A stretch of DNA of 64,000 nt from Sphingomonas sp. Leaf21 (GCF_916858675.1 NZ_CAKASM010000003.1:62001-126000); one strand, 5' to 3'. Counted from the stretch's first letter, positions 42,753-52,569 are shown. The notes: generated by a model from the letters alone, not told the origin. Numbers and translations: made by a program.

Positions 42753-45413
42753 ATGACCTATGTGTACCGTTTCGGCGGCGGCGTTTCGGACGGCGGCAAG
42801 GGGGACAAGAACCTGCTCGGCGGCAAGGGGGCGAACCTGGCCGAGATGGCCTCGATCGGGCTGCCGGTTCCGCCGGGCTTCACCATCTCGACCGCGATGT
42901 GCACCCGCTATTACGAGGATGGCGAGCAGTTCCCGCAGGATCTGCGCGACGAGGTCGCTGACGGCATCGCACATATCGAAACGGTGACGGAGAAGCGCTT
43001 CGGCGATCCGGAAAATCCGCTGCTGGTCTCGGTCCGCTCGGGCGCGCGGGTGTCGATGCCGGGCATGATGGATACGGTGCTCAACCTGGGTCTCAACGAC
43101 GCGACCGTCGAGGGGCTGGCGAAGAAGGCGGGCGACGAGCGTTTCGCCTGGGACAGCTATCGCCGCTTCATCCAGATGTATGCCGATGTCGTCCTCGAGC
43201 TGGATCACGGCGCGTTCGAGGAAGCGCTGGAGATCGCCAAGGAGGATAACGGCTTCACCCTCGACACCGAGATGTCGGCCGGCGACTGGAAGGCGCTGGT
43301 CACCGTCTACAAGGGCCTGGTCGAGGAGCAATGGGGCAAGCCGTTCCCGCAAGACGTGCAGGACCAGCTCTGGGGCGCGGTCGGCGCGGTGTTCGGTTCG
43401 TGGCAGTCGGAGCGCGCCAAGGTCTATCGCCGCCTGAACGACATTCCCGCCGACTGGGGCACCGCCGTCAACGTGCAGGCGATGGTCTTCGGCAATATGG
43501 GCGACACCTCGGCGACGGGCGTGGCGTTCACCCGCGATCCCTCGACCGGTAACCATGCCTATTATGGCGAGTTCCTCATCAACGCGCAGGGCGAGGACGT
43601 GGTCGCGGGCATCCGTACGCCGCAATACCTGACCAGAGCGGCGCGCGAGGAAGCCGGGGCCAAGCCCGCCTCGATGGAAGAGGCGATGCCCGAGGTCTAT
43701 GCCGAGCTGGCCGCCGTCTTCGACCGGCTGGAAAACCACTACCGCGACATGCAGGACATCGAGTTCACGGTCGAACAGGCCAAGCTCTGGATGCTCCAGA
43801 CCCGCTCGGGCAAGCGCACCGCCAAGGCGGCGCTCAAGATCGCGGTCGATATGGCGAATGAGGGCCTCATCACCCGCGAGGAAGCGATCGCGCGGGTCGA
43901 TCCGGCGGCACTCGACCAGCTTCTGCACCCGACGCTCGACCCCGATGCCAAGCGCGACGTGCTGACCAAGGGCCTGCCCGCCTCGCCCGGCGCGGCGTCG
44001 GGCAAGGTGGTGTTCGACGCCGATGCCGCCGAGCGCGCGGCGGCGGCGGGCGAGGCGGTGATCCTCGTCCGGGTCGAGACGTCGCCGGAGGACATTCACG
44101 GGATGCACGCGGCCAAGGGCATCCTGACCGCGCGTGGCGGCATGACCAGCCATGCGGCGGTCGTTGCGCGCGGCATGGGGCGGCCTTGCGTCTCCGGCGC
44201 TGGCAGCCTGTCGATCGACAGCAAGGCCAAGCTGCTCCGCGTGGGCAGCCGCGAGGTTCGCGAGGGCGATATCCTGACGCTCGACGGTTCGACCGGCGAG
44301 GTGATGGTCGGCGCGGTCGCGACCGTACAGCCCGAGCTGGCGGGTGATTTCGGCACGCTGATGGAATGGGCCGATCAGGTCCGTCGCCTGAAGGTCCGGG
44401 CGAACGCCGAAACCCCGCTCGACTGCCGCACCGCGCGCGAGTTCGGCGCGGAGGGCGTCGGGCTCTGCCGGACCGAGCATATGTTCTTCGACGCCGCGCG
44501 GATCACGGCGGTTCGCCAGATGATCCTCGCGTCGGACGAGGCGGGCCGCCGCGCCGCGCTCGCCAAGCTGCTGCCCGAACAGCGCGCCGACTTCACCGCG
44601 ATCTTCGAGGTGATGGCGGGCCTGCCGGTGACGGTACGCCTGCTCGACCCGCCGCTGCACGAATTCCTGCCGCAGCAGGAGGCCGAGTTCGCCGAGGTCG
44701 CCACCGCGGCGGGCGTGGACGTGGAGACGCTGAAGCGCCGGGCGAACGAACTGCACGAGCTCAACCCGATGCTCGGTCATCGTGGCTGCCGCCTGGGCGT
44801 GACGTACCCGGAAATCTACGAGATCCAGGCGCGCGCCATCTTCGAGGCGGCGCTGGACGTCGCCGAGAAGTCGGGCGAGGCGCCGATTCCCGAGGTCATG
44901 ATCCCGCTGGTCGCCACGCGGCGCGAGCTGGAGCTGATGAAGACGGTGGTCGACAAGGCCGCGCAGGCGGTCTTCGCCGAGCGCGGCAGGACGGTCGACT
45001 ATCTGGTCGGTACGATGATCGAGCTGCCGCGCGCCGCGCTGAAGGCGGGCGAGATCGCCGAGGTGGGCGAGTTCTTCTCCTTCGGCACCAACGACCTGAC
45101 CCAGACCACCCTGGGCGTCAGCCGCGACGATGCGGCGCGGTTCCTCGGCGCCTATGTGGAGAAGGGCATCTACGCCAAGGATCCGTTCGTCAGCCTGGAC
45201 GTGGACGGTGTCGGCGAACTGGTCAGCCTGGCCGCCGAACGGGGTCGCGCGACGCGGCCCGGGATCAAGCTGGGCATTTGCGGCGAGCATGGCGGCGACC
45301 CGGCTTCGATCGCCTTTTGCGAGCAGGTCGGGCTCGATTATGTCTCGGCCAGTCCGTACCGCGTGCCGATCGCGCGGCTCGCGGCGGCGCAGGCGGCTTT
45401 GAAGGCGCGGTAA
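42753..45413 (+). CDS. ppdK: Pyruvate, phosphate dikinase
   Basis: Interconverts pyruvate, ATP and Pi with PEP, AMP and PPi; 886 aa. N-terminal ATP-grasp (LLGGKGANLAEMASIGLPVP, SVRSGARVSMPGMMDTVLNL), phosphohistidine domain with GGMTSHAAVVARGMGRPCVS (His about 467), and C-terminal PEP/pyruvate barrel ending GICGEHGGDPASIAFCEQVG. Before the start is a hairpin CGACGCC/GGGCGTCG with no known role. Likely gluconeogenic or glycolytic; no regulator PDRP is nearby. Confidence 0.97.
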   Translation: MTYVYRFGGGVSDGGKGDKNLLGGKGANLAEMASIGLPVPPGFTISTAMCTRYYEDGEQFPQDLRDEVADGIAHIETVTEKRFGDPENPLLVSVRSGARVSMPGMMDTVLNLGLNDATVEGLAKKAGDERFAWDSYRRFIQMYADVVLELDHGAFEEALEIAKEDNGFTLDTEMSAGDWKALVTVYKGLVEEQWGKPFPQDVQDQLWGAVGAVFGSWQSERAKVYRRLNDIPADWGTAVNVQAMVFGNMGDTSATGVAFTRDPSTGNHAYYGEFLINAQGEDVVAGIRTPQYLTRAAREEAGAKPASMEEAMPEVYAELAAVFDRLENHYRDMQDIEFTVEQAKLWMLQTRSGKRTAKAALKIAVDMANEGLITREEAIARVDPAALDQLLHPTLDPDAKRDVLTKGLPASPGAASGKVVFDADAAERAAAAGEAVILVRVETSPEDIHGMHAAKGILTARGGMTSHAAVVARGMGRPCVSGAGSLSIDSKAKLLRVGSREVREGDILTLDGSTGEVMVGAVATVQPELAGDFGTLMEWADQVRRLKVRANAETPLDCRTAREFGAEGVGLCRTEHMFFDAARITAVRQMILASDEAGRRAALAKLLPEQRADFTAIFEVMAGLPVTVRLLDPPLHEFLPQQEAEFAEVATAAGVDVETLKRRANELHELNPMLGHRGCRLGVTYPEIYEIQARAIFEAALDVAEKSGEAPIPEVMIPLVATRRELELMKTVVDKAAQAVFAERGRTVDYLVGTMIELPRAALKAGEIAEVGEFFSFGTNDLTQTTLGVSRDDAARFLGAYVEKGIYAKDPFVSLDVDGVGELVSLAAERGRATRPGIKLGICGEHGGDPASIAFCEQVGLDYVSASPYRVPIARLAAAQAALKAR

Positions 45414-45451
45414 CGCCTGGGGGTGAGCCATGGCCGGTGTCGCCTGTGGCT

Positions 45452-45600
45452 TTCCCTCCCCCATCCCCTCCCGCTTGCGGGAGGGGCGTGCCTGGTGCGG
45501 AGGTTTCGTGCAGCAACAGGCCGCGCCGTTTGCGGTCAGCGTAGGAATCCGGCCCCAGGCCTCTCCCCTCCCGCAGGCGGGAGGGGCTGGGGGAGGGCAA
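45452..45600. repeat. REPIN-like repeat pair, copy 5, tail-out
   Basis: CCCTCCCCCATCCCCTCCCG-CTTGCGGGAGGGG, about 75 bp spacer, CCCCTCCCGCAGGCGGGAGG-GGCTGGGGGAGGGC. Between ppdK and the convergent 124-aa gene; the 221-bp gap holds nothing else. Confidence 0.82.
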
Positions 45601-45634
45601 GGTGTCTCACCGAGCCCACCACCCCATCCAGAAA

Positions 45635-46009
45635 TCACCCGTGCGTCGTCACCCGGTTGCCGAAATCGAACCACCCACGACGCTCACCCACCGGATAGGC
45701 CGGACGTGCGGCACTCGCCGCCACGGGACGATAGGCGGTTGCGGGCGCGACCCGATCCACCACCGGCGCGGCCGCGACCGGCTGCGCGCTGGCCAGCCGG
45801 TGGTTTTCGCGTTCCAGCTCGGTGATGCGCGCCTGCGCGGCGGACAGCTTGGCCTCGGTGTCCTTGACCTGTGCGGCATGGGCGTCGCGCTCGGTGGCGT
45901 AGCGGTTGCGCCACTTGCCACCGCCCGGATGGCTTGCCAGCCCGAAAAGCCACCCGGCGATGAGGACCAGCCCCAGCACGGCGAATTGCGTCGTCGAAGT
46001 GAACAACAT
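45635..46009 (-). CDS. Membrane-anchored coiled-coil protein after tadC
   Basis: 124 aa. One N-terminal helix (TTQFAVLGLVLIAGWLFGLA), then a coiled coil (RDAHAAQVKDTEAKLSAAQA, RITELERENHRLASAQ) and an Ala/Pro-rich tail ending RGWFDFGNRVTTHG. Lies 56 bp after tadC in the same direction; membership of the Tad operon is possible but unproven. No TPR as in TadD. Confidence 0.6.
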   Translation of the reverse strand: MLFTSTTQFAVLGLVLIAGWLFGLASHPGGGKWRNRYATERDAHAAQVKDTEAKLSAAQARITELERENHRLASAQPVAAAPVVDRVAPATAYRPVAASAARPAYPVGERRGWFDFGNRVTTHG

Positions 46010-46065
46010 CGCGTCGATCCCTGTCTGTTACGACCGGTCAACGACTGGCGGCGTAACGGGTTGCG

Positions 46066-47058
46066 CTACTGGCCGAAGGTGAGCGTATCCTTGATCGAGC
46101 AGGCGGCGGGGCCGAGGATGACGACGAACAGCGTCGGCAGGATGAACAGGATCAGCGGCACCGTCATGATCGCGGGCAGCCGCGCGGCCTTTTCCTCGGC
46201 GCGCATCATACGCTCGTTGCGGAATTCGGCGGACAGGACGCGCAGCGCGCTGGCGAGCGGCGTGCCGTATTTCTCGGTCTGGATCATCGTTGTGACCACG
46301 CTGCGCAGCGCCTCCAGATTCACCCGGACGGAAAGGTTTTCCAGCGCCTGGCGCCGATCGGTCAGGAAGCCCAGCTCGACCGAGGTAAGCTGGAATTCGT
46401 CCCCCAGCTCGGGATAGGCGCGGCGCAGTTCGCGTGCCACGCGGGCGAAGGCGGCGTCGACGGTCAGCCCCGCCTCGGCGCAGATGACCATCAGGTCGAG
46501 CGCGTCTGGCAGGCCCTTGCGGATCGCGGCGGTCCGCTTGTTGATCTGGTTGGTCAGCGCGATGTCGGGCGCCTTGTACGACAGCACCAGCGTGCCCGCG
46601 ACGAGGAGGTAGCAGCTGAACCAGCTCCAGTCGGCAAAGCCGTCGGTGCCATAGACCCACAGCGCCATGCCGCCGCCCAGCACGATGGGAAGCGCCAGCC
46701 GGCCGAAGATCACCGCGACGGCCATCTCCTTGGACCTTATGCCCGCCTGCATCAGCTTGATCTGGACCGCCTTGACCTGTTCGTCCTGCAGCATCTTGAA
46801 GGTGCTGAGGACCGAGCGCATCCGTTCCAGCGTGTCGGTGCGATCGACCCATTGCTGGCGTCGCTTGGCGGGCGGGGTGATCCCGGCCTTGAGTTCCTCG
46901 CGCCGCTCGTTCAGCGCGCGCACCCGCCGCGTCATCGGATCGCGGCTGCCGACCAGCAGATAGCCGACGACCATCAGGGCGAAGACGCACACGCCCCAGA
47001 GCAGTGCGGCGACGGAGCCGGAATCGAGGCCGAGGATCGTGGGGGCGGGACCGGTCAT
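46066..47058 (-). CDS. tadC: Tad pilus inner-membrane platform protein TadC
   Basis: 330 aa with a type II secretion F domain (residues about 160-320: GLPDALDLMVICAEAGLTVD, ELGFLTDRRQALENLSVRVN, MIQTEKYGTPLASALRVLSA). Hydrophobic segments at the N-terminus, the middle and the C-terminus (PLILFILPTLFVVILGPA). Pairs with TadB to form the platform on which the CpaF/TadA ATPase acts. It follows tadB with no gap. Confidence 0.93.
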   Translation of the reverse strand: MTGPAPTILGLDSGSVAALLWGVCVFALMVVGYLLVGSRDPMTRRVRALNERREELKAGITPPAKRRQQWVDRTDTLERMRSVLSTFKMLQDEQVKAVQIKLMQAGIRSKEMAVAVIFGRLALPIVLGGGMALWVYGTDGFADWSWFSCYLLVAGTLVLSYKAPDIALTNQINKRTAAIRKGLPDALDLMVICAEAGLTVDAAFARVARELRRAYPELGDEFQLTSVELGFLTDRRQALENLSVRVNLEALRSVVTTMIQTEKYGTPLASALRVLSAEFRNERMMRAEEKAARLPAIMTVPLILFILPTLFVVILGPAACSIKDTLTFGQ

Positions 47059-48042
47059 TCAGATCTCGAAACTGATCATGCGGGACATGATGAACGCGCC
47101 CAGGCCGAGCCAGACGAAGGCGCCCAGCCCGATCAGGATCAGGCGCGGATCGGTAAAGAACTTCGCCATATAGGGCTTGTTGATCATCCAGATGATGCCG
47201 AACACGAAGAAGGGCAGCGAGCCGACGATATAGGCGGATGCCTTGGGCTCGGACGCCATCGCCCGGATCTTGAGCTTCATCTGCGCGCGCTTGCGCAGCA
47301 CGTCGGCCAGGTTGGACAGGGTCTCGGCCAGATTGCCGCCCGTCTCGCGCTGGATGGCGATGGCGATGACGAAGAACTGGAATTCGGGAATGGCCAGCCG
47401 GTCGGCGGTATCCTGTAACGCGGCGTCCATCGTCCGGCCGATCCGCATCCGGTCGGATACGGCGCGGAACTCCTCGCCGACCGGGCCGGGGACCTCGTTC
47501 GCGACGACCGTCATCGTCTCGCCGATCGGCAGGCCCGAGCGGAGGCCGCGCACCAGAAGCTCGATCGCGTCGGGAAAGCGTGCCACGAACCGGTTGACCC
47601 GGCGGGTGATCAGCCGGTTGACGACCATGTGCGGGATCCACAGCCCCAGCACCAAAGCGACGATCAGCGCCAGGATCAGCGACAGGCCGAGCATCGTCAG
47701 CACCAGCGTGCTGGCCAGGGCGAGCCCCGCGCTGGCCATCCCATATTGCCCGACCGTCCAGTCGCGTCCCGTACGGTCGAGCCGCTTGCCGAGCTGCGCC
47801 GGATTGGGGAGCAGTCGCGCGAACGCCTTGTCCATCCGGGTATCGGCCGCCAGCGCGATGCCGCGAGACGTGGTCGCCGACGCCTGGGCCGGGCGATCGA
47901 GATCGAGCGCGACGCGGTTCCTGAGGCCCGACAGCCGCCGGGCCTGGCCGCGCGACGTGGCGGGCGACGAAAAGGCCGCCATCCCCAGGACGAGCGTCAG
48001 GAAGACGCCCATGGCCAGTATCAGGGTCGCCGTCATGCCCAT
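47059..48042 (-). CDS. tadB: Tad pilus inner-membrane platform protein TadB
   Basis: 327 aa, T2SF domain: FPDAIELLVRGLRSGLPIGE, DTADRLAIPEFQFFVIAIAI, QRETGGNLAETLSNLADVLR. Three or four hydrophobic segments. Only 4 bp separate it from cpaE. In nearly all Tad clusters the ATPase gene cpaF/tadA stands between these two; it is absent here. Confidence 0.93.
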   Translation of the reverse strand: MGMTATLILAMGVFLTLVLGMAAFSSPATSRGQARRLSGLRNRVALDLDRPAQASATTSRGIALAADTRMDKAFARLLPNPAQLGKRLDRTGRDWTVGQYGMASAGLALASTLVLTMLGLSLILALIVALVLGLWIPHMVVNRLITRRVNRFVARFPDAIELLVRGLRSGLPIGETMTVVANEVPGPVGEEFRAVSDRMRIGRTMDAALQDTADRLAIPEFQFFVIAIAIQRETGGNLAETLSNLADVLRKRAQMKLKIRAMASEPKASAYIVGSLPFFVFGIIWMINKPYMAKFFTDPRLILIGLGAFVWLGLGAFIMSRMISFEI

Positions 48043-48046
48043 GGCG

Positions 48047-49309
48047 TCAGTTCGTCCGCGTCCGCTTGGCGAGCAGCGCCTTCAGGTCGAAGCGGTCGAG
48101 CAGACCCCGACGGCTCGGCATGAGCAGGTCGCCCTCCGACGATGCGCAGATACGCTGCGACAGTTCGACCAGCGGCGCGATGGTGCGCGAGGTGCGGCCG
48201 AGCTCGGCGATCGGCTTGCCCAGCTTGGCGGCCTGCATCACCAGCTTCTGGTCATAGGGGACCAGCACGTCGAGCGGGCGTTCGATCGTTCCCTCGAAGT
48301 CGCTTTGCGCGATCTCGCTCTGGCCGCTCGGCAGGACGCGGTTGGCGACGGTGAGGACCGATGTCTGCGGCGCATGGGTCTTCAGCCACGACAGGATCCG
48401 GATCGTATCGCGCGCGGCGGCCAGGGTGCATTCGGTGACGAGCACCAGATTCTGCGCATTGGCGACCAGCATCGGCTGCTGGATCAGCAGGTTGCGTGGC
48501 AGGTCGACGATCGTCGTCTCGAAATTGAGCCGCATCTCGTCCTGCAATTGCGCGAAGGCGAGGCCGTCATTGACGATCGGTGCGCTGATCGGCGCCTCGG
48601 CCGACAGGATGGCGAGCTTGGGCGTCGCCTTGACCATCGCGCGTTCGAGGAACAACCCGTCGATACGCCCCGGATTGTCGATCGCGTCGACCAGCCCGCG
48701 TCCCGGCTCCAGGTCGAGTGCGAGCGCGGCGGTGCCGAAATGGACGTCTAGGTCGAGGATCGCCGTCGTCCGGTCGAGCCGCTCCGCCATCAGCCAGCCG
48801 AGCGAGGTCGCCACGGTCGATGCGCCGACGCCGCCGCGCACGCCGACCACGGCGACGCTGCACGGTGCCTTTTCGGGGGTGGCCTCGACCGTGCGGGGGG
48901 AATGCAGGATCGTGCGTGCCTGGGCGATCGCGTCGCGCATGGCATCGGCGTTGATCGGCTTGAGCAGATAATCGTGCAGCCCGCTGGCGATCAGCGTGCG
49001 ATACAGCCGGACGTCGTTGACCTGGCCGACCGCGATGACGACCGTGCCCGGCTCGCACACCTCGGCCAGATTGTTGATCTCGGTGCCGGGATCGGGCGTG
49101 TCGCTGAGGTCGACAAGCAGGATCTGCGGGCTCGCGCTGACCGACAGCGTCTGGATCGCGCCGCGAAGCCCGCCCTTCACCACGCGGTCGGGCGACCATC
49201 CCTGCTCGACGATGATCGGACGGATCGCCTCGGCGGTCCAGTCGTCGCAGACATAGGCCTGGATGGGGTCGCGCTGGGTCATCACATGGGGCGTCCAGGG
49301 GGCGTTCAC
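48047..49309 (-). CDS. cpaE: Tad pilus localisation ATPase CpaE/TadZ
   Basis: 420 aa from GTG 49309 (overlaps cpaD stop as GTGA); ATG 49282 would give 411 aa. N-terminal receiver-like domain (QILLVDLSDTPDPGTEINNL, SGLHDYLLKPINADAMRDAI), then a MinD/ParA-type P-loop domain with a deviant Walker A GVRGGVGASTVATSLGW. TadZ proteins place the pilus at the cell pole. The receiver's Asp context (VDLSD) is altered, so phosphorylation is doubtful. Confidence 0.93.
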   Translation of the reverse strand: MNAPWTPHVMTQRDPIQAYVCDDWTAEAIRPIIVEQGWSPDRVVKGGLRGAIQTLSVSASPQILLVDLSDTPDPGTEINNLAEVCEPGTVVIAVGQVNDVRLYRTLIASGLHDYLLKPINADAMRDAIAQARTILHSPRTVEATPEKAPCSVAVVGVRGGVGASTVATSLGWLMAERLDRTTAILDLDVHFGTAALALDLEPGRGLVDAIDNPGRIDGLFLERAMVKATPKLAILSAEAPISAPIVNDGLAFAQLQDEMRLNFETTIVDLPRNLLIQQPMLVANAQNLVLVTECTLAAARDTIRILSWLKTHAPQTSVLTVANRVLPSGQSEIAQSDFEGTIERPLDVLVPYDQKLVMQAAKLGKPIAELGRTSRTIAPLVELSQRICASSEGDLLMPSRRGLLDRFDLKALLAKRTRTN

Positions 49310-50025
49310 TGCGTCACCCCGCTGCTGCCGCCCAGGCCGCCACCGGGCGCGCCTCCGCCGCCCGCGGCGTTGGGATTGCGCAGCGCGGTGCCGCCATTGC
49401 CGGTCGGCGCCGCCGCGCGCAGCGCGTTGACCGCCCGGCTTCCGATCGCCGGATCGGCGGTCGCGGGACCATCGACGCCGTGGACGAGATCGTTCGGGTT
49501 GGCGACCATAGCGGCCAGGTTGCGATTGACCGCGCAGCCATAGTTGGACGAACTCTGCCCCGACCAATCGGCGGGGGCGGCGTCGCTGCTTGCGTCGGGG
49601 CATCCGGGAACCGACGCCCGCAACCGGGTCACGACGACGCGGACGGTCGACGGCGCCAGCGGCGCGCGCGCGATGTCGGCGGGCTGGCCGATCAGCAGGC
49701 CGTATCGCTCCATCACCGCCGCCACGTCGCGCCAGGCGCCGGGCGCATCACCCGCCGGATCCTCGATCGCGACCCGGTCGCCATAGCCGAGCCGCAGGTT
49801 GCGGGCCCAGCCATCGAGCCGCCGGTCTTCGTCGGCGGCAAGACGGCCGCCCGACACGGCGAGGTCGAGCGCATATTCGGTCGGCGTGACCACCGGCTGG
49901 TGGCTGCTCTCCAGTTGCGGCTGACCGGTGCCCATGCACCCGCCGGTCATCAGCGCGAGGCCGAAAGGGATCAGGGACAGGCGGGAGCGGCGCATGGGGC
50001 GGGAATTCCTTGGACGGGCGGTCAT
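49306..50025 (-). CDS. cpaD: Tad pilus protein CpaD
   Basis: 239 aa from ATG 50025 (overlaps cpaC by 4 bp); ATG 49995 is an alternative with AAGGA further upstream. Signal RRSRLSLIPFGLALMTGGC suggests a lipoprotein, though the lipobox is weak. The CpaD domain shows GRLAADEDRRLDGWARNLRL, RVVVTRLRASVPGCPD and NYGCAVNRNLAAMVANPNDL. C-terminal tail very Gly-rich. Probable outer-membrane partner of the CpaC secretin. Confidence 0.9.
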   Translation of the reverse strand: MTARPRNSRPMRRSRLSLIPFGLALMTGGCMGTGQPQLESSHQPVVTPTEYALDLAVSGGRLAADEDRRLDGWARNLRLGYGDRVAIEDPAGDAPGAWRDVAAVMERYGLLIGQPADIARAPLAPSTVRVVVTRLRASVPGCPDASSDAAPADWSGQSSSNYGCAVNRNLAAMVANPNDLVHGVDGPATADPAIGSRAVNALRAAAPTGNGGTALRNPNAAGGGGAPGGGLGGSSGVTQ

Positions 50026-51557
50026 TCGGAGAAACCGGGCGTGGGCGTGCCCTTGCGCGCCGGGACGGGCGATCGCGCGGGCACGGGGGAGGGCGTCGCC
50101 GAGGGGGCGGCCGCCGGGTTGCCCTGAACGGGCGGCGCCATGCTGGGCACCGGGCGCGGCTGGTTGGTCGCGGCCCCCACCTGGCCCAGCAGGACACGCT
50201 CGGCATCGTTGGGCGCGCGCTGGCCATCGATCGGCAAGGCGATCTGCGACGGGGAATTGACCGGCTTGACCAGATAGGGGGTGATGATGATCACCAGCTC
50301 GGTCTCGTTCCGCTTGAACGCGTTGGACCGGAACAGCGACCCGATCAGCGGCAGGTCGCCGAGCCAGGGCGTCTTCTCGATCGAATTGTCGCGCGAGTTG
50401 GACAGCAGGCCGCCGATCATCATGCTCTGGCCCGAACCCAGCTCCAGCGTGGTTTCGGCACGCCGGGTGGTGAGCGCGGGGATCGACGTGCCGCCGACCG
50501 TCACGGCGCCGACGGAGGTGATCTGCGACACCTCCGGCCGGACGCGCAGCGAGATGCGGCCATCGGCGAGGACGGTCGGGGTGTAGGACAGGCTGACGCC
50601 ATATTGCTTGTATTCGACCGAGACCGCGCCGAATCCGGTGGAGAGCGGAATGGGAATTTCGCCGCCCGCCAGGAAGGTCGCGGTTTCGCCCGACAAGGCG
50701 GTCAGATTGGGATTGGCCAGCGTCGAAACCTGCCCCAGCGTCTCGCCCAGATCGATCGCGCCGAGCAGGTCCATGCCCAGCACCCGGCCCGCCAGGCCCA
50801 GCGTGGTCCGCTGCGATCCGGCGACGAAGCCATAGTTGGTGACCGGATTGCCCGCCGCATCCGGCACGGTGGTGATGGTGCCGGGCGTACGGCCCGATGC
50901 GAGGCCGAAGGTGAACCCGCCGCTATTGTCGCGGTTGAGGAGGTTGACGCCGATCGTCTTGACGAAGTTGCGGTTCACCTCTGCGATGCGGACCTGCAAA
51001 TTCACCTGAAGCGGCGTCGCCGTCTTCAACCGGCTGATGATCTTGGTGTCCTTGCCGACATAGGCCTGGACCAGCCGCTCGGCCTCCGCCGCGTCGTCGG
51101 GTGCGGCGACGGTGCCGGTCAGCAGGATCAGCCCGTTCATCGGCGTGGCGGTGATCGTCGCCTCGGGCATGGCGAGCTTCAGCATCCGCCCGATCGAGCC
51201 GATATTGTTGCCGACCCGAACGGTCGTCGTATAGACGACGCCGCCGCCCCGCCCGGTGGCGGAGATTGTCGTCTCGCCGGGCTTCTTGCCGTAGATGTAA
51301 AGCTGCGTCGGCGAGCGGACCTGCACGTCGGCGATGCTGTCGTCGGCGACGAACAGATCGGTCATCGGGCGGCTGAGCGTGATCAGCCGGGCGCGGCCGG
51401 TATTGAGCTCCAGCGCGCCCGATCCATCGCTGGCGACCGTCGAGTCGCCCGGATCGCCGGCGGCACGGGCCGGAGTCGGCGCGAGCAGCAGCGGCGCGAG
51501 GACCAGCGCGAAGGCCGAATCCCGCATCGTGCGCGAGAGGGTGAAGCGCGTCGCCAT
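50022..51557 (-). CDS. cpaC: Tad pilus secretin CpaC
   Basis: 511 aa outer-membrane channel. Signal peptide with cleavage near PARAAGD; N-terminal BON-type and pilus-motif domains (RLITLSRPMTDLFVADDSIA, QLYIYGKKPGETTISATG). The secretin domain follows (VSTLANPNLTALSGETATFL, GGEIPIPLSTGFGAVSVEYK, MMIGGLLSNSRDNSIEKTPW, LIGSLFRSN). C-terminus is a Pro/Ala-rich tail of about 70 residues. ATG 51557 is one base after the cpaB stop. Confidence 0.95.
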   Translation of the reverse strand: MATRFTLSRTMRDSAFALVLAPLLLAPTPARAAGDPGDSTVASDGSGALELNTGRARLITLSRPMTDLFVADDSIADVQVRSPTQLYIYGKKPGETTISATGRGGGVVYTTTVRVGNNIGSIGRMLKLAMPEATITATPMNGLILLTGTVAAPDDAAEAERLVQAYVGKDTKIISRLKTATPLQVNLQVRIAEVNRNFVKTIGVNLLNRDNSGGFTFGLASGRTPGTITTVPDAAGNPVTNYGFVAGSQRTTLGLAGRVLGMDLLGAIDLGETLGQVSTLANPNLTALSGETATFLAGGEIPIPLSTGFGAVSVEYKQYGVSLSYTPTVLADGRISLRVRPEVSQITSVGAVTVGGTSIPALTTRRAETTLELGSGQSMMIGGLLSNSRDNSIEKTPWLGDLPLIGSLFRSNAFKRNETELVIIITPYLVKPVNSPSQIALPIDGQRAPNDAERVLLGQVGAATNQPRPVPSMAPPVQGNPAAAPSATPSPVPARSPVPARKGTPTPGFSE

Positions 51558-51558
51558 G

Positions 51559-52569
51559 TCAGTTCTTCTCCGCACTGGGCGCAGCGCCAGCCGCGCCCCC
51601 GCCGCCGCTGCCGCGCATGATCCGGACCGCGGGCCCCTGGGCGAGGACCGGCTGGCCCATGCCGGTCGCCGCGACGCCGGGGACGGTCATGCCGCCCGGT
51701 GCGCCGGGCATGGCGCCCTGATCGGCACCGGGGGTCGACTGACGCCCCGGCACGGTCCGTCGCTGATAGCGGGAAACGTCGCCGCCGGTGACATAGGAGG
51801 CACGGTCGATCATCGGCTGGGAGATCGCGCCCGGCTCGCCATCCGCCGCGTCCGGCCGCTCGGCGAGCGACCGCAGCGACAGGGACAGGGTGCCGACCGT
51901 CTGCGCCACGGCGAGCTGCTCGGCCATTTTCGGTGTTGCCTCGACGGTGACGGTGGTGAAGGTATGGACGGGAGTCTTGCCGTCGGCGGCGGCCTGGCCA
52001 TCGGTGCGCTGGTCGGTCGCCAGCACCCGGACGTTGCGCATGATCGTTTCCGACACCTTCAACGGCGGTCCGTCGCCGCCGCCCGCGACATCCTGGGTCA
52101 GGACCACGTCGATCCGGTCGCCCGGAAATACGAAGCCCGCCACCGCCGTCTGTACCGAGACGGGAACGGTCACCGCGCGCATTCCGGGGGTCAGCGCCGC
52201 GGCCAGGAAGCCACGGTCGCCCGGACTCACCACCGCGCCCTGGGTCAGCGGCTGACCGGCGGTGATCGCATAGCGCAACACCGTGCCTTGCAGCTTGGTG
52301 AGGTCGGCCTGACCCTTCACATAATAGGCACCGGCGACCATGTCCTTGGGCCAGGGCTGGAATTTCAGCGCCGTCGCATCGATGATGGTGCCGACCGGCA
52401 GGGTGCGGGTGGCCACCAGCACCTCGGTGTCGGACTTGACGGGGGTCATGATGACGGCGGCCTGCGCTGGCGGCCCGCTGTTGCCGGACGTGATCGTCCG
52501 GGCGAATAGGGCGGTCATCCCTGCGATCAGCAGAGCCCCCACCAGCAACAAGACTTTACGACTGTCCAT
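51559..52569 (-). CDS. cpaB: Tad pilus assembly protein CpaB
   Basis: 336 aa. One N-terminal membrane helix (RKVLLLVGALLIAGMTALF), an SAF domain (VLVATRTLPVGTIIDATALK, PLTQGAVVSP) and an RcpC-type domain (MRAVTVPVSVQTAVAGFVFP, GDRIDVVLTQD). The last 90 residues are rich in Gly, Pro and Met. Periplasmic protein thought to contact the secretin. Confidence 0.92.
   Translation of the reverse strand: MDSRKVLLLVGALLIAGMTALFARTITSGNSGPPAQAAVIMTPVKSDTEVLVATRTLPVGTIIDATALKFQPWPKDMVAGAYYVKGQADLTKLQGTVLRYAITAGQPLTQGAVVSPGDRGFLAAALTPGMRAVTVPVSVQTAVAGFVFPGDRIDVVLTQDVAGGGDGPPLKVSETIMRNVRVLATDQRTDGQAAADGKTPVHTFTTVTVEATPKMAEQLAVAQTVGTLSLSLRSLAERPDAADGEPGAISQPMIDRASYVTGGDVSRYQRRTVPGRQSTPGADQGAMPGAPGGMTVPGVAATGMGQPVLAQGPAVRIMRGSGGGGAAGAAPSAEKN

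Noticed and set aside
40167-45674. 1835-codon open frame on the minus strand across glyS and ppdK
   Set aside because: It is antisense to two unmistakable conserved genes. In GC-rich DNA with G/C in third positions, stop codons become rare on the opposite strand. Its translation is Arg/Asp/Gly/His-rich without any domain.
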